From the NCBI GenBank assembly GCA_964385465.1, contig CAYLPJ010000001.1, positions 186,001-250,000 of the forward strand: DNA of 64,000 nt. The letters are read 5' to 3'. This stretch comes from CAYLPJ01 sp964385465. Lineage in GTDB: Bacteria; Planctomycetota; Phycisphaerae; SM23-33. A program made the translations under genes and the position numbers. Below are positions 1 to 9,600 of this stretch, one piece after another. Numbering within the stretch: position 1 is the stretch's first letter; every line of letters begins with the position of its first letter. The notes below the pieces were generated by a model. That model saw only the letters and a program-made list of their open reading frames with translations, did no database searches and was not told the origin of the DNA.

Positions 1-1638
1 CCCGTCGGCGTACACCGGCGTCGAGCCCAGGACGACCTTGACGTCCCACGAGCCCTGGATGGAGATCGGCGTGCTGACCAGCGCCCCCCCCGCCGGGCCG
101 CGGTTGCCGTTGGAGCCCACCCCCGCGGCGCGGAACTCCAGGGCCACCACGCGGAGCCGCTCGACGGTCCCGCGCTCGATCCCCGCCAGGCCCTCCCCGA
201 CGTGGATGTCCTGGAGGTAGACCACGCCCTCGCGCTGGCGGTAGTTGACCACGTTCGGGCGCGGGTGCGGCACGGGGCGCGGCGCCAGCGGAACGGGCTG
301 GTTGCACGAGTTCTTCCCGTCGCGTGCGAGCAGTTCCCGTCGCCCGTCGGCGTAGACGAGATACAGCGCGAACCGCCCGCCGACGCCCTCGGGGGCCATC
401 GTCACCAGGAACGCATCGAGCGAGCCTGCGCCGGTCTCCGGGTCGGTCAGCGGGTAGGGATACTGGAACTGATCGCCCTTCTGCCCGTAGCGGTCCACGT
501 GGACGGCCGGGGTGTCCCGAACAGGGGCGATCAACTGAGCCCCCTGGTTCTCCTGCCGCCCCTTCATCGGGTCCAGCAGGCCCAGCCAGCCCTTCTGGCG
601 GGTGTGATGGCCGGTGAAGATGCACACGTACTTCCCCGTGCCCGGGACGGCGCGGGTGTGGAGAATGGTCGTCGGGAACCACGAGTTGTTGCCGTACAGC
701 TCCGTCTGCATCGTCCCGTCGGGGTTCATCTGGAAGAGCCCCTGGGGGTAGATCTGCCCGCGGTCGTTGTAGTCCCAGCGGGTGTAGATCACCCGCCCGT
801 CGGGGGTCACCGTGGGGTAGTTCGTGTGCACCTGGTCGTAGCTCAGCCGCCGCAGGAACCGCCCGCTCCCGTCGCAGGTGAACAGGTTGCTCACCTCCGT
901 CCACCAGCAGTCGACGGTCTGCACGCATCGCGTGGAGTTGAAGACGATGTGCCCGTTGGGCAGATACGCGCCCTCGTAGTCGGCGAAGCCCAGCCCCTCG
1001 GTGAGCTGGCGCGGGGGACCGCCGTCGGCGTCCATCTCGTATAGATGATAATCGTCTTTGCGGTCGGCCTTCTTCCACGAGAACAGGATGCGCCGCCCGT
1101 CGTAGGAAACGTCCGGGTCGCGGATGACGCCGTCGGCGTCGGCCAGCAGTGTCCGCACCACCCCCCGCGTGCCCTCCATGCGAAGAACGCACAGGGCCGC
1201 CCCCGGCCGGAAGTGCCGCTCCCGCTGGGCGTCCGACTGTCCCTCGGTATAGGCGTAGTGCGAGCCGCCGAGATCGTAGTGCTTCGTGAAGACCACGCGC
1301 CGGAGCTGGGGCAGCCATCGGGCCAGCCGACGACGACGGCGGCGTTCGCAGGCGCGGACGTACAGGGCCTTCCAACGCGGGTCCGAGGCGCCCACGCCCG
1401 TCGCCTTCAGCAACTCGTACTCGGTGCGGAGCTTGCCGGCCGCGTCACCCAGCTCCGCCAGCGGGCGGGAGACCGCCTCGACATTCACCTTCCGTCCGCG
1501 GTAGAGTCCGTCCTGCCGGGCCCAGTCGGCGAGCAGGGCCTTGTCGTCGACGGCCGGGGCGAGACCGTCGTCCGCCAGGGCGCCCGCCGCGAACGCGAGG
1601 GCCGCAATGAGAATGCCGGCCGGGAATCGCTGCCACAT
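1..1638 (-). CDS. Secreted TolB/PD40-like beta-propeller protein with hydrazine-synthase-alpha-like domain (3' end missing)
   Basis: The frame runs from an ATG at 1638 off the left edge of the window, so only the N-terminal 546 residues are seen. AGGAG lies 6 bases before the ATG, which fixes the start. The N-terminus (MWQRFPAGILIAALAFAAGA) is a signal peptide. The body has TolB/PD40-type propeller strands (GRRILFSWKK, NGHIVFNSTR, DGRVIYTRWDY) and the segment YVCIFTGHH followed by LGLLDPMKGR. That segment is typical of the family related to the middle domain of hydrazine synthase alpha, which is common in planctomycetes that do not do anammox. No CXXCH haem motif appears in the visible part, so a haem enzyme is not supported here; a periplasmic propeller of unknown ligand is the safest reading. 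It diverges from the Rrf2 gene across 155 bases. Confidence 0.8.
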   Translation of the reverse strand, partial: MWQRFPAGILIAALAFAAGALADDGLAPAVDDKALLADWARQDGLYRGRKVNVEAVSRPLAELGDAAGKLRTEYELLKATGVGASDPRWKALYVRACERRRRRRLARWLPQLRRVVFTKHYDLGGSHYAYTEGQSDAQRERHFRPGAALCVLRMEGTRGVVRTLLADADGVIRDPDVSYDGRRILFSWKKADRKDDYHLYEMDADGGPPRQLTEGLGFADYEGAYLPNGHIVFNSTRCVQTVDCWWTEVSNLFTCDGSGRFLRRLSYDQVHTNYPTVTPDGRVIYTRWDYNDRGQIYPQGLFQMNPDGTMQTELYGNNSWFPTTILHTRAVPGTGKYVCIFTGHHTRQKGWLGLLDPMKGRQENQGAQLIAPVRDTPAVHVDRYGQKGDQFQYPYPLTDPETGAGSLDAFLVTMAPEGVGGRFALYLVYADGRRELLARDGKNSCNQPVPLAPRPVPHPRPNVVNYRQREGVVYLQDIHVGEGLAGIERGTVERLRVVALEFRAAGVGSNGNRGPAGGALVSTPISIQGSWDVKVVLGSTPVYADG

Positions 1639-1793
1639 GCTGATCTCCTCTCGCCTTTCCGACCGATGCCGGGACTACCCATGGAACACGCCCGGGCGGT
1701 GTGCGAGCCGCAATTCACTCGCGATAGCGGGGCCGGATCGGGCAACGGCGCATAGAATGTCGTGACTGGCTTCTCGGAATTCTGGAGAGCCTC

Positions 1794-2240
1794 ATGTCGA
1801 AGATATCACAGAAGTGCGAATATGGACTGCGTGTTCTGCTGGAGTTGACCTGCCGACAGGGCGAAGGGCCCATCTCGGTGACGGAGATCGCCTCCCGGCA
1901 GTCCATTCCCCAGCGGTTCCTCGAGCTCATCGTCAAGGAGCTCCGCGAGGCCGGGCTGGTCCGTTCCTACCGCGGGGCCAAGGGCGGCTACACCCTCTCG
2001 GCCGACCCGGCGCACTTGACGGTCGGGCAGGTCATCCGCCTTCTCGACGGGCCGCTGCATCCGATGGACTGCATGGCCTGCGGGGGCGACCGTTACTGCC
2101 CGCTCCACGGCGCCTGCGTGTGGGACCGGATCTGGCTGGAGGCGGAGAAAGCCCTCTCGGACGTGTATGACTCGATCACCTTCGAGGACATCAAGGCCCG
2201 GCAGGAAACCCTCCAGGCCGACAAGGACGTCGCATCCTGA
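1794..2240 (+). CDS. Rrf2-family transcriptional regulator, probable Fe-S sensor
   Basis: A 148-residue DNA-binding protein of the Rrf2 family (IscR, NsrR, CymR relatives). The N-terminal winged helix-turn-helix covers about residues 2-68, with the family signature SIPQRFLELIVKELREAGLV and then GAKGGYTL. The effector region carries C96, C102 and C108, spaced CX5CX5C exactly as the cluster ligands of IscR; C93 is also present. By family precedent it would bind a [2Fe-2S] or [4Fe-4S] cluster and sense iron-sulfur, redox or NO status. The start ATG at 1794 has GGAG about 8 bases upstream. No isc or suf genes adjoin it: its neighbours are a divergent secreted propeller protein and a photolyase 33 bases downstream, probably co-transcribed. 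The regulated targets cannot be told from the sequence. Confidence 0.88.
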   Translation: MSKISQKCEYGLRVLLELTCRQGEGPISVTEIASRQSIPQRFLELIVKELREAGLVRSYRGAKGGYTLSADPAHLTVGQVIRLLDGPLHPMDCMACGGDRYCPLHGACVWDRIWLEAEKALSDVYDSITFEDIKARQETLQADKDVAS

Positions 2241-2273
2241 CCGCCGGAACGCCTGGGACGGAGCACCCCGAGG

Positions 2274-3629
2274 ATGGTTGACCATCAACGCGTCCGCGCC
2301 CTCAACCGCGCCGCCGACCGCCGCGGGCGATACGTCCTCTACTGGATGCAGGCGTCCCAGCGCGCCGCGTGCAACCACGCCCTCGAAGCCGCCATCGAGG
2401 CCGCCGACCGGCGGAACCTGCCCGTCGTCGCCGGGTTCGGCCTGACCGACGACTACCCCGAGGCCAACGAGCGCCACTACGCCTTCATGCTCGAAGGCCT
2501 GGCTGAAACGGCCCGGGCGCTCGCCGACCGCGGCGTCCGGCTGGTGCTCCGCCGCGGCGCGCCGGACGACGTGGCCCTGGAACTGGCGGGCGACGCCGCG
2601 GCGGTCGTCGCTGACCGCGGCTACCTGCGCCACCAGGACCGCTGGCGCCAGCGCGTCGCCGACGAGGCGCCCTGCCCCGTGCTGGAGGTCGAGGCCGAGG
2701 TCGTCGTGCCCACCGGCGCCGCCACAGACAAGGCCGAGTACGCCGCCCGCACCATCCGCCCCAAGCTCCGCGGCCGGTGGGACGACTTCCTCGTCCCGCT
2801 GTCCGAGGCCCGCCCACGGCGCGACAGCCTCGGGATGCGCATCGACGGCGAGGATGCCGACGACGTCGACGGGCTTCTGGCCGGGCTGGATGTCTCCCGC
2901 GAGATCGGCCGGACGAGCCACTTCCGCGGCGGCACGTCGCGGGCGCGGGGCCTGCTCGGCGTGTTCATTCGGGACAGCCTCGCCGACTACGCCGACCGGC
3001 GGAACGACCCGTCGCTGCACATCGAGTCGCACATGAGCCCGTACCTGCACTTCGGGCAGATCGCGCCGCTGGAGGTCGCCCTGGCCGTCCGCGACGCCGA
3101 CGCGCCGCGGGAGGCACGCGAGGCGTACATCGAGGAACTGCTCGTCCGCCGCGAGCTGAGCATCAACTACGTCCTGCACACCGCCGACTACGACCGCTAC
3201 GACGCCCTGCCCGACTGGGCCCGCAAGACACTCGACGAGCATCGCCGCGACCGGCGGGAATATGTCTATTCCGCCGAGGACCTCGCCGCCGCGCGAACGC
3301 ACGATGCCTACTGGAACGCCGCCATGACCGAGATGCGGCGGACAGGCAAGATGCACAATTACATGCGGATGTACTGGGGCAAGAAGATCCTGGAGTGGAC
3401 CGAGAGTCCCGAGGACGCCTTCGAGACCATGCTCGCCCTGAACAACGCCTGGTTCCTCGACGGGCGAGACCCCAACTCCTACGCCAACGTGGCCTGGTGC
3501 TTCGGGCTCCACGACAGGCCGTGGAAGGAACGGGACGTCTTCGGCAAGGTCCGCTACATGAACGCGAATGGTCTGCGGCGGAAGTTCGACATCGAGGAAT
3601 ACGTCGCCTGGGCCGACGCGCTGAAGTGA
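2274..3629 (+). CDS. phr: Class II deoxyribodipyrimidine (CPD) photolyase
   Basis: A 451-residue FAD enzyme that uses blue light to split cyclobutane pyrimidine dimers. The N-terminal alpha/beta (antenna-type) domain starts with RGRYVLYWMQASQRAACNHA. The C-terminal helical FAD domain has the class II hallmarks: SHMSPYLHFGQIAPLEVAL, RELSINYV, GKMHNYMRMYWGKKILEW, then NNAWFLDGRDPNSYANVAW and the C-terminal RPWKERDVFGKVRYM. Length fits the family (about 440-490). The start ATG has GGAG 10 bases upstream. It follows the Rrf2 gene by 33 bases on the same strand, suggesting a two-gene unit and perhaps stress-linked expression, which is inference. It converges on the giant gene with only 21 bases between the stop codons. 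Confidence 0.95.
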   Translation: MVDHQRVRALNRAADRRGRYVLYWMQASQRAACNHALEAAIEAADRRNLPVVAGFGLTDDYPEANERHYAFMLEGLAETARALADRGVRLVLRRGAPDDVALELAGDAAAVVADRGYLRHQDRWRQRVADEAPCPVLEVEAEVVVPTGAATDKAEYAARTIRPKLRGRWDDFLVPLSEARPRRDSLGMRIDGEDADDVDGLLAGLDVSREIGRTSHFRGGTSRARGLLGVFIRDSLADYADRRNDPSLHIESHMSPYLHFGQIAPLEVALAVRDADAPREAREAYIEELLVRRELSINYVLHTADYDRYDALPDWARKTLDEHRRDRREYVYSAEDLAAARTHDAYWNAAMTEMRRTGKMHNYMRMYWGKKILEWTESPEDAFETMLALNNAWFLDGRDPNSYANVAWCFGLHDRPWKERDVFGKVRYMNANGLRRKFDIEEYVAWADALK

Positions 3630-3644
3630 CCGTGCAGGCCCGGA

Positions 3645-3658
3645 CGGACGTCAGTCCG
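3645..3658. terminator. Small hairpin at the convergent stop codons
   Basis: CGGAC-GTCA-GTCCG forms a 5-bp stem with a 4-base loop. It lies between the convergent photolyase and giant genes, and the stop codon of the giant gene is inside the loop. There is no T-tract, so intrinsic termination is only possible, not shown. Confidence 0.25.
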
Positions 3659-6600
3659 CCAGGGGCAGCAGGAGGCGCTCGCCGAGGCGCGGCAGCAGGC
3701 TGCCCCGGCCGAGGGCGAGGGCGTCGAACGCCGGCGACGACAGGCGGGCGTCCAGGGGCACGCGATCCCGGACCGTGACCATTCCCCCCGCCGAGACCTC
3801 TGGCGCTCGCGCGGCCGAGGCGCCCTTCGCGCTGCCGGGCGACCGGTGCCGCAGGGCCCAGACCGGCCAGGGCGCCAACGTGTCGGCCGCGGGGGTGGGC
3901 AGGCCGCGGGGCTCGACCGGTGCGGCGGGAACGGACAAGTCGGCGGCGATCCACACGTGGGCCGGGGGCGCGGCGGGTTCGGGCGCCGACGGGGTTCGGG
4001 CCGCCTCGTCGCCCGGGCGGGGCCGGCGGACGAGCGGCATCGCCTGCGGGTCACGCTCGGCCGTGCCGGCGTCCTCCAGCGGCAGATCGGGGTCGGCGAT
4101 GGCGCGGGCGTCCTTGCCGCGGGCGGCCCGCACGGCGGTGATATCCAGCAGGTCGATCGACCCGTCGGCGTTGACGTCCCGCGTCAGGTGCAGCGGATCG
4201 GCGGCGTCGATCAGGTCCGTGCCGTAGAGGTAGCGGGCGTGGATCACGTCCACGTTGTCGGTGCGGAGGTCGCCCCAGGCGTCGCCGGCCAAGGCGGTCA
4301 GCACGCGGTCGGCGTCGCCGGACAGCGCGTTGCCCAGCAGGTCCGTCACGCCGTCGAGCCGCACGACGTACCGGGCGTGGTCCGGCAGGGCGATCGGCTC
4401 GCCGGCGGCGTCCTCGAACGTGATGATCCCGACCGTGTCGTCGTCGGCCGTGGCGGCCACGACGGTCACGCCGGAGAGGTCCACGTCCAGCCCGTCGGCG
4501 TTCCGGCCGGCGAGGACGACCGACGCGGGCGTGAAGCTCGCGGGATCGACGGCCTCGTTGAACGTCACGCGGAGCTGGCGGACGCCGGTGGTTCGCCCCT
4601 CGGAGAACGTGCCGTCGTCGGGCACGGCCAGCCGGCCCTCGCCGGCGGGGCCGTGGTCGGCGACGGACTCCCACGCGACGATCTCCGGCCCGTCCTGGCT
4701 GACGGTGACGTACATGGCCTTGGGCGTCTCGACGTTGCCGGCGTTGTCCGTGGCCTGGTAGGTGATCCTGGTCATGCCGTCTTCGGTCAGCGACAGCGGG
4801 GCGGTGTAGTCCGTCCAGTCGCCGTCGTCGATGGCGTAGCGAACGCCCGCGACGCCCGAGCCGCCCTCGTCATCCCGGGCGGTCAGCGTGACCAGCACGT
4901 CGGAGGTGTAGACGCCGTCGACTTTCGTGCCGGCCGCCTGGGGCGTCGTCCACGGGGCGTAGGGGTCCACCGTCGAGGTGACGATCACCTCGTCGCTGAG
5001 GGCGCCCTCGTTGTGGGCGCCGTCGATGATCCGGGCGGTGATCGCGTAGTCGCCGAGGCTCAGCGTCAGGCCCTCGAACACGTACGTGCCGTCGGCCTCC
5101 GTCCACGTCTTGCCCCGGCGGTAGCCGTCGACGTAGACAGCCACCTCGCTGTCCGGCTCGCCCGTGCCGGTCACCGTCAGCGGCATGCTGTCGGCCGGGT
5201 CGGGCGTGACGCTGATCGTCGGCGCGGCCGGGGCGGTCCGGTCCACCGTCACCTGGAGGGCGATCGTCTCGCTGACGGGATCGCCGGTGGCGGCGTCGAA
5301 GCCGGTGACCGTCAGTTCCCCCGTGTAGGTGCCGTCGGCGGCGCCCGCGCCGAGCTCGAACGCGGCGACGATGTTCGTCACGCCGCCGGCGTCGATGCCG
5401 GCCTCGGCCAGCTCGTAACTCTCGCCGGCAAGCGGCAGGACCGTGCCCTCCCCGTCGGTCAGCGGGCCGACGCTGGCGGCCAGGCCGGTGACCGCCGTCG
5501 AGCCGCCCCACTCCATGGCGTCGAAGCTGAAGTCGATCACGCCCTCGGTGTCCGACTGGGTGCGGATCTCCTCGGCCGAGGTCTCCAGCAGGGCGCCGAC
5601 GTCCGGGCGCTCCAGCACGTTGACCGCGAAGAGGCTCTCGGCGTCGGCGTCGTGGACCTCGACGACCAGGGTGTACTGCCCGGCCGCGACGGCGTCGATA
5701 TAGATGTACTCGTTCACCCCGCCGGAGCCGACGTACCGGCTGGACGGGATGGCCGTCTCGTCCTCGCCGAGGGCGGCGGCGTAGCCGACGTGGTTGCCCG
5801 CCGGGTCGTAGAGGTGGAGGGACAGGTCGCTGTCCTCGCCGTGTGTGAGCATCACGCGGAGGCGGTCGGTGGCGGGATCGACGTGGAAGATGCGCTCGAA
5901 GCGGGTCTCCTCGCCGACTTCGCCGGCCAGGGGCATGGCGACCTTCTGTGCGTCGAAGACGTCCAGTTCCTCGCGCGTCCCGACGGCGAGGTGGGCGAGG
6001 TACGGGCCGACGACGTTCCGCGACAGCGTGGCCGGGTCCCAGGCGTCGACGGTGATCTCCAGGTCGTACCCGGCCGAGCCGTACAGGCTGGACCGGGGGA
6101 GGATCATGGTCGCGTAGGAGACGCCCTCCTCGCCGGGATCGAGCGTGACGGTCGAGCCGGCCGAGGTGCCCACGTACTGCCCGTCGGCCATCGCCGCGAT
6201 GGTCGGCGTGATCTCCAGCCGCAGGTCGGAGGTGTTCGTCAGCGCGATCTGCGCCAGGTGCAGGCCGAAGCTGAGCTCGTCGGGCGTCTCGAGGTCGGGG
6301 AACGCCAGGGACTCCATGCTCAGGGTGACGGCGGGGTCGATCGGGCTGCGCTCGATCAGGTACGTCAGGTGGTTGTCGAAGTCCTTGAAGAACCGCCACA
6401 GCCCGGCGGTGTCGTAGAGATGTGCGACCATGAAGTCTCCGGCGGCGTCGAGGAGCAGGTCGTAGGTCATCTCCTCGGTCTTGCGCATGGTCCACATGGC
6501 GTCCTGGTAGATCTCCAGGGCCTGGCTGGTGAGGTTGGAGACGCTGCTGAAGTATCCCGCCGAGGCGAAGTCCGCACCGGTCATGCCCAAGGCGCTGTGG

Positions 6601-9600
6601 GCGTTGGCGAACAGGCTCAGCGCGAGGTACTGCGAGATCAGGTCGTAGTGGAACGAGAAGTTCCCGTACTGCATCGCGGCGTACTTGCTGAACCGCATGT
6701 ACTCGTCAAAAACGCTGCCGAGGTCCCAGGTCTGGAGCGTCGCCGGCTTCCACGCGCCGGGCTGGCCGACGGTGATCCAGTTCGGCTGCAGCGCCTGGCG
6801 CCTGGCCTCCGAGGCGCCGACCCCGCTGCCCAGCCGCTGGAGGGCGTTGCGGAGCTCGGTCAGCTCATTGTGGAGCTGGTCCATGGGGAAGACGGCCGTG
6901 GTCTTGGCCGTGTGGATCTGCATCTTCGCGTGGTCGCGCAGGCGGTACATCTCGGCGGTGAGGTTCTCGAGGCCGACGACGGACCCGCCCGACGCCTGCG
7001 CCGCGGTCCGGGCGGCGTCGGTGATCTGCTCGGGCGTGGGGATCTCGCCGCCAAGGCCGGACAGCGCATCGGCCATCGCGGTGCCGAACGTCAGGAAGTA
7101 GGACATGTCCTTGCTGAAGAAGTCGTAGAAGTCCTCGATCGTGGCGTCCGGATCGGTCATCAGGCCCTTCAGCGGCTCGATGAGGGCGTCCAGCGCGTCC
7201 TTGGCCTTGATGGCCGTGATGTACGTGTTGTAGAGCGTGTCGAACGCGCCGAAGAACGAGTTCGTCGCGCCCGCCAGGCCCCAGCCGTACTTGTCGTCGG
7301 CCACCCCGAGGCTGTACAGGATGCTCGTCACGGACGAACCGCCGGCCAGTCCCTGGGCGAAACCGTGAACGTTCATGATGAGGTTCACGCTCGCCACCAG
7401 CATGTTGCCGAACGCGTTCAGCGCCCCGGCTGCAATCTCGCTGGCCGTGATGTGCCGCGAGGTCCACAGCATGCTCGTGATCTCGCGGTAGGCGCCGGCG
7501 ATCCGCCACAGCTCGTTCTCGACCTTCGTGACAGCCAGCTCGGCGATCTCGTCCACCAGGCCGGTGAGGTCCGTGGCCGTGATCTCCGTGACGAAGGACT
7601 GCTCGATCGGCGCGGTGACGGTCACCCCGCCGAGGGTGCTGGCGAACTGCGCGGCGACCCCGGCCGCGCCCAAGCCGCCCGTCCCCGTCCCGTCGGAGCC
7701 CGCGCCGTCGCCGCCGGCAGCCTGCTCCAGGACGGCCCGCACGGCCGCGATGTCCGGCGGGGAGTCGAACGTCAGCACCCAGTGGTTATCCCGGCGCCGC
7801 GTCTCGCTGGGCAAGACGTCGGTGAAGACGGCGGGGAAGGGGTTGGACAGGTGGACCGTGTGCCCGGGCAGCTCGACGGTGGGTACGCCGATCTCCAGGT
7901 ACGTCGCGGCTCCCTGCCCGACGTTGCTGACGATCGGGGTGACGCCCACGGCATTGGGGTTGCCGCCGGCCCGCTCGGTCAGCTCGAACCGCACCACCAG
8001 CGACGGCGGGGGCATGACGGTCAGCGTGTTGGGGCCGATGTGCTCGGAGCCGGCGACGCTGTTGACCTCGTAATCGAGGTCCACGGAGATGTCCACCGGG
8101 TAGCCCAGCGGGTCCCAGAGGCTGAAGCCCTCGGGGAAGACGGGGTAGATCTTCCACGTGAGGTTCAGCGTCTCGCCGCCGGCGATCTGCCCGGGCGCCG
8201 GCTGACCGGGCACGATACGGAAATCGAGGTGCTCGTGGGCGTCGGTGACGACCTGGAGCTTCGTGATGTCGATGGTCTCGCCGCCGAGGCGGTTGGTGAC
8301 CTTGAGCTTCAGGTCCACCGACTCGCCCTCGGTGATGACGTCCTGGGAGAGCTTCAGCCCGGCGACGCCCTGGCCGGTGGCCTCGGCCTGGTCGGCGCCG
8401 GCGTTCTCGAACCACTTGGCCAGGAAGCTCTTGCCGTACAGCACCGCCCCGGTCGGCCAGGGGCCGGTGTAGGGGACGTACTCGTAGGGCTCGCCCTCGT
8501 GGAGGTACGGATCGTTGGCGATGCGGACGCGCAGCGGCATCTCCATCGACCGCTGGACCGGTTCGCCCTCGGCCGGCTCGAACGTCCACTTGAGCTTCAG
8601 GACGTCGTCGACGATCAGGTCGTTGCCGCCGCCGAACCAGGCGAAGGGCACCTGCGGCTGGAGGGCGAAGGTGACCGACTGCCCGCCGGGGATCCAACTG
8701 ATGTAGGGGCTGTCGGGCACCAGGACGTCCGCCAGCGGGCCGGTGACCTCCATCGTAACCGACGTGATGTTGCCGTCGATCGTCAGGTTCGACAGGGAGA
8801 AGCTCGTGTTGTCCGGGAACGCCCGCCCGAGGCCGAGATCGAGGTAGCGGTACTTCCGCGGCATCTCCACGCCGCTGCGGAGCACGAGGAACTCCGCCGC
8901 CGGGCGGTCGGCCATCATGTCCACGCGGTCCGACAGGCTCAGCACCACGCCCAGCTCGGACTGGCCGAGGTTGACGTCCTCGGTGACCAGCTCGCTGGTC
9001 ATCTCCACCGCCAGGGGATCGACGTTCAGGACGATCGTGCGGTGCTCGTCGGCGCCGCCGGGCGTCAGCGCCCACGCCCCGCCGGCACCGGTGTGATGGC
9101 TGGCCCCGAGGGCCCACTCGTACCGCCCGGCGAGGATGTCGTCGAACCGCAGCTCGCCGGAGGAATCCGTCACGCCGTGGAGCACCTCGCTGCGCTCGAC
9201 CACGCCGGCGTCGGCCGACTCGGCGTAGATGCTGTCCAGCAGCGCCAGCGTCACCTCCGCGCCGGGGATGGCCATGTTGATGCTGTTCTTGACGTGCACC
9301 ACGAGGCTCACCGTGCTGGCCTCGGTGACCTCGATGCTGACGGCCACGACCGTCGCGCCGTCGTCATGCTCGATGATCAGTTCGGTGGCGTAGACGCCGG
9401 TCTCTGCATCCTCGGAGACGCCGACGTCCAGCAGCAGCGTGGCCTCCTCGCCGGGGGCCAGCTCGCCGGGCAGCTCGTTGGCGATCCGCAGCATGGGGAT
9501 GGCCCGGCCCAGAGCGGCCGCGATGTTCCGCGCCGGCGCGGCGCCGACGTTGCGGAGTACGATCCGCCGGGCGGCGCCCTGGCCGGGCTGGAGGCCCACG

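Noticed and set aside
1..1638. True hydrazine synthase subunit, implying anammox metabolism
   Set aside because: Only the propeller-type domain matches; no haem-binding CXXCH is visible, and such relatives are widespread in non-anammox planctomycetes.
202..1755. Two plus-strand frames at the left edge
   Set aside because: The minus strand encodes a signal peptide and recognisable propeller motifs over the same bases.
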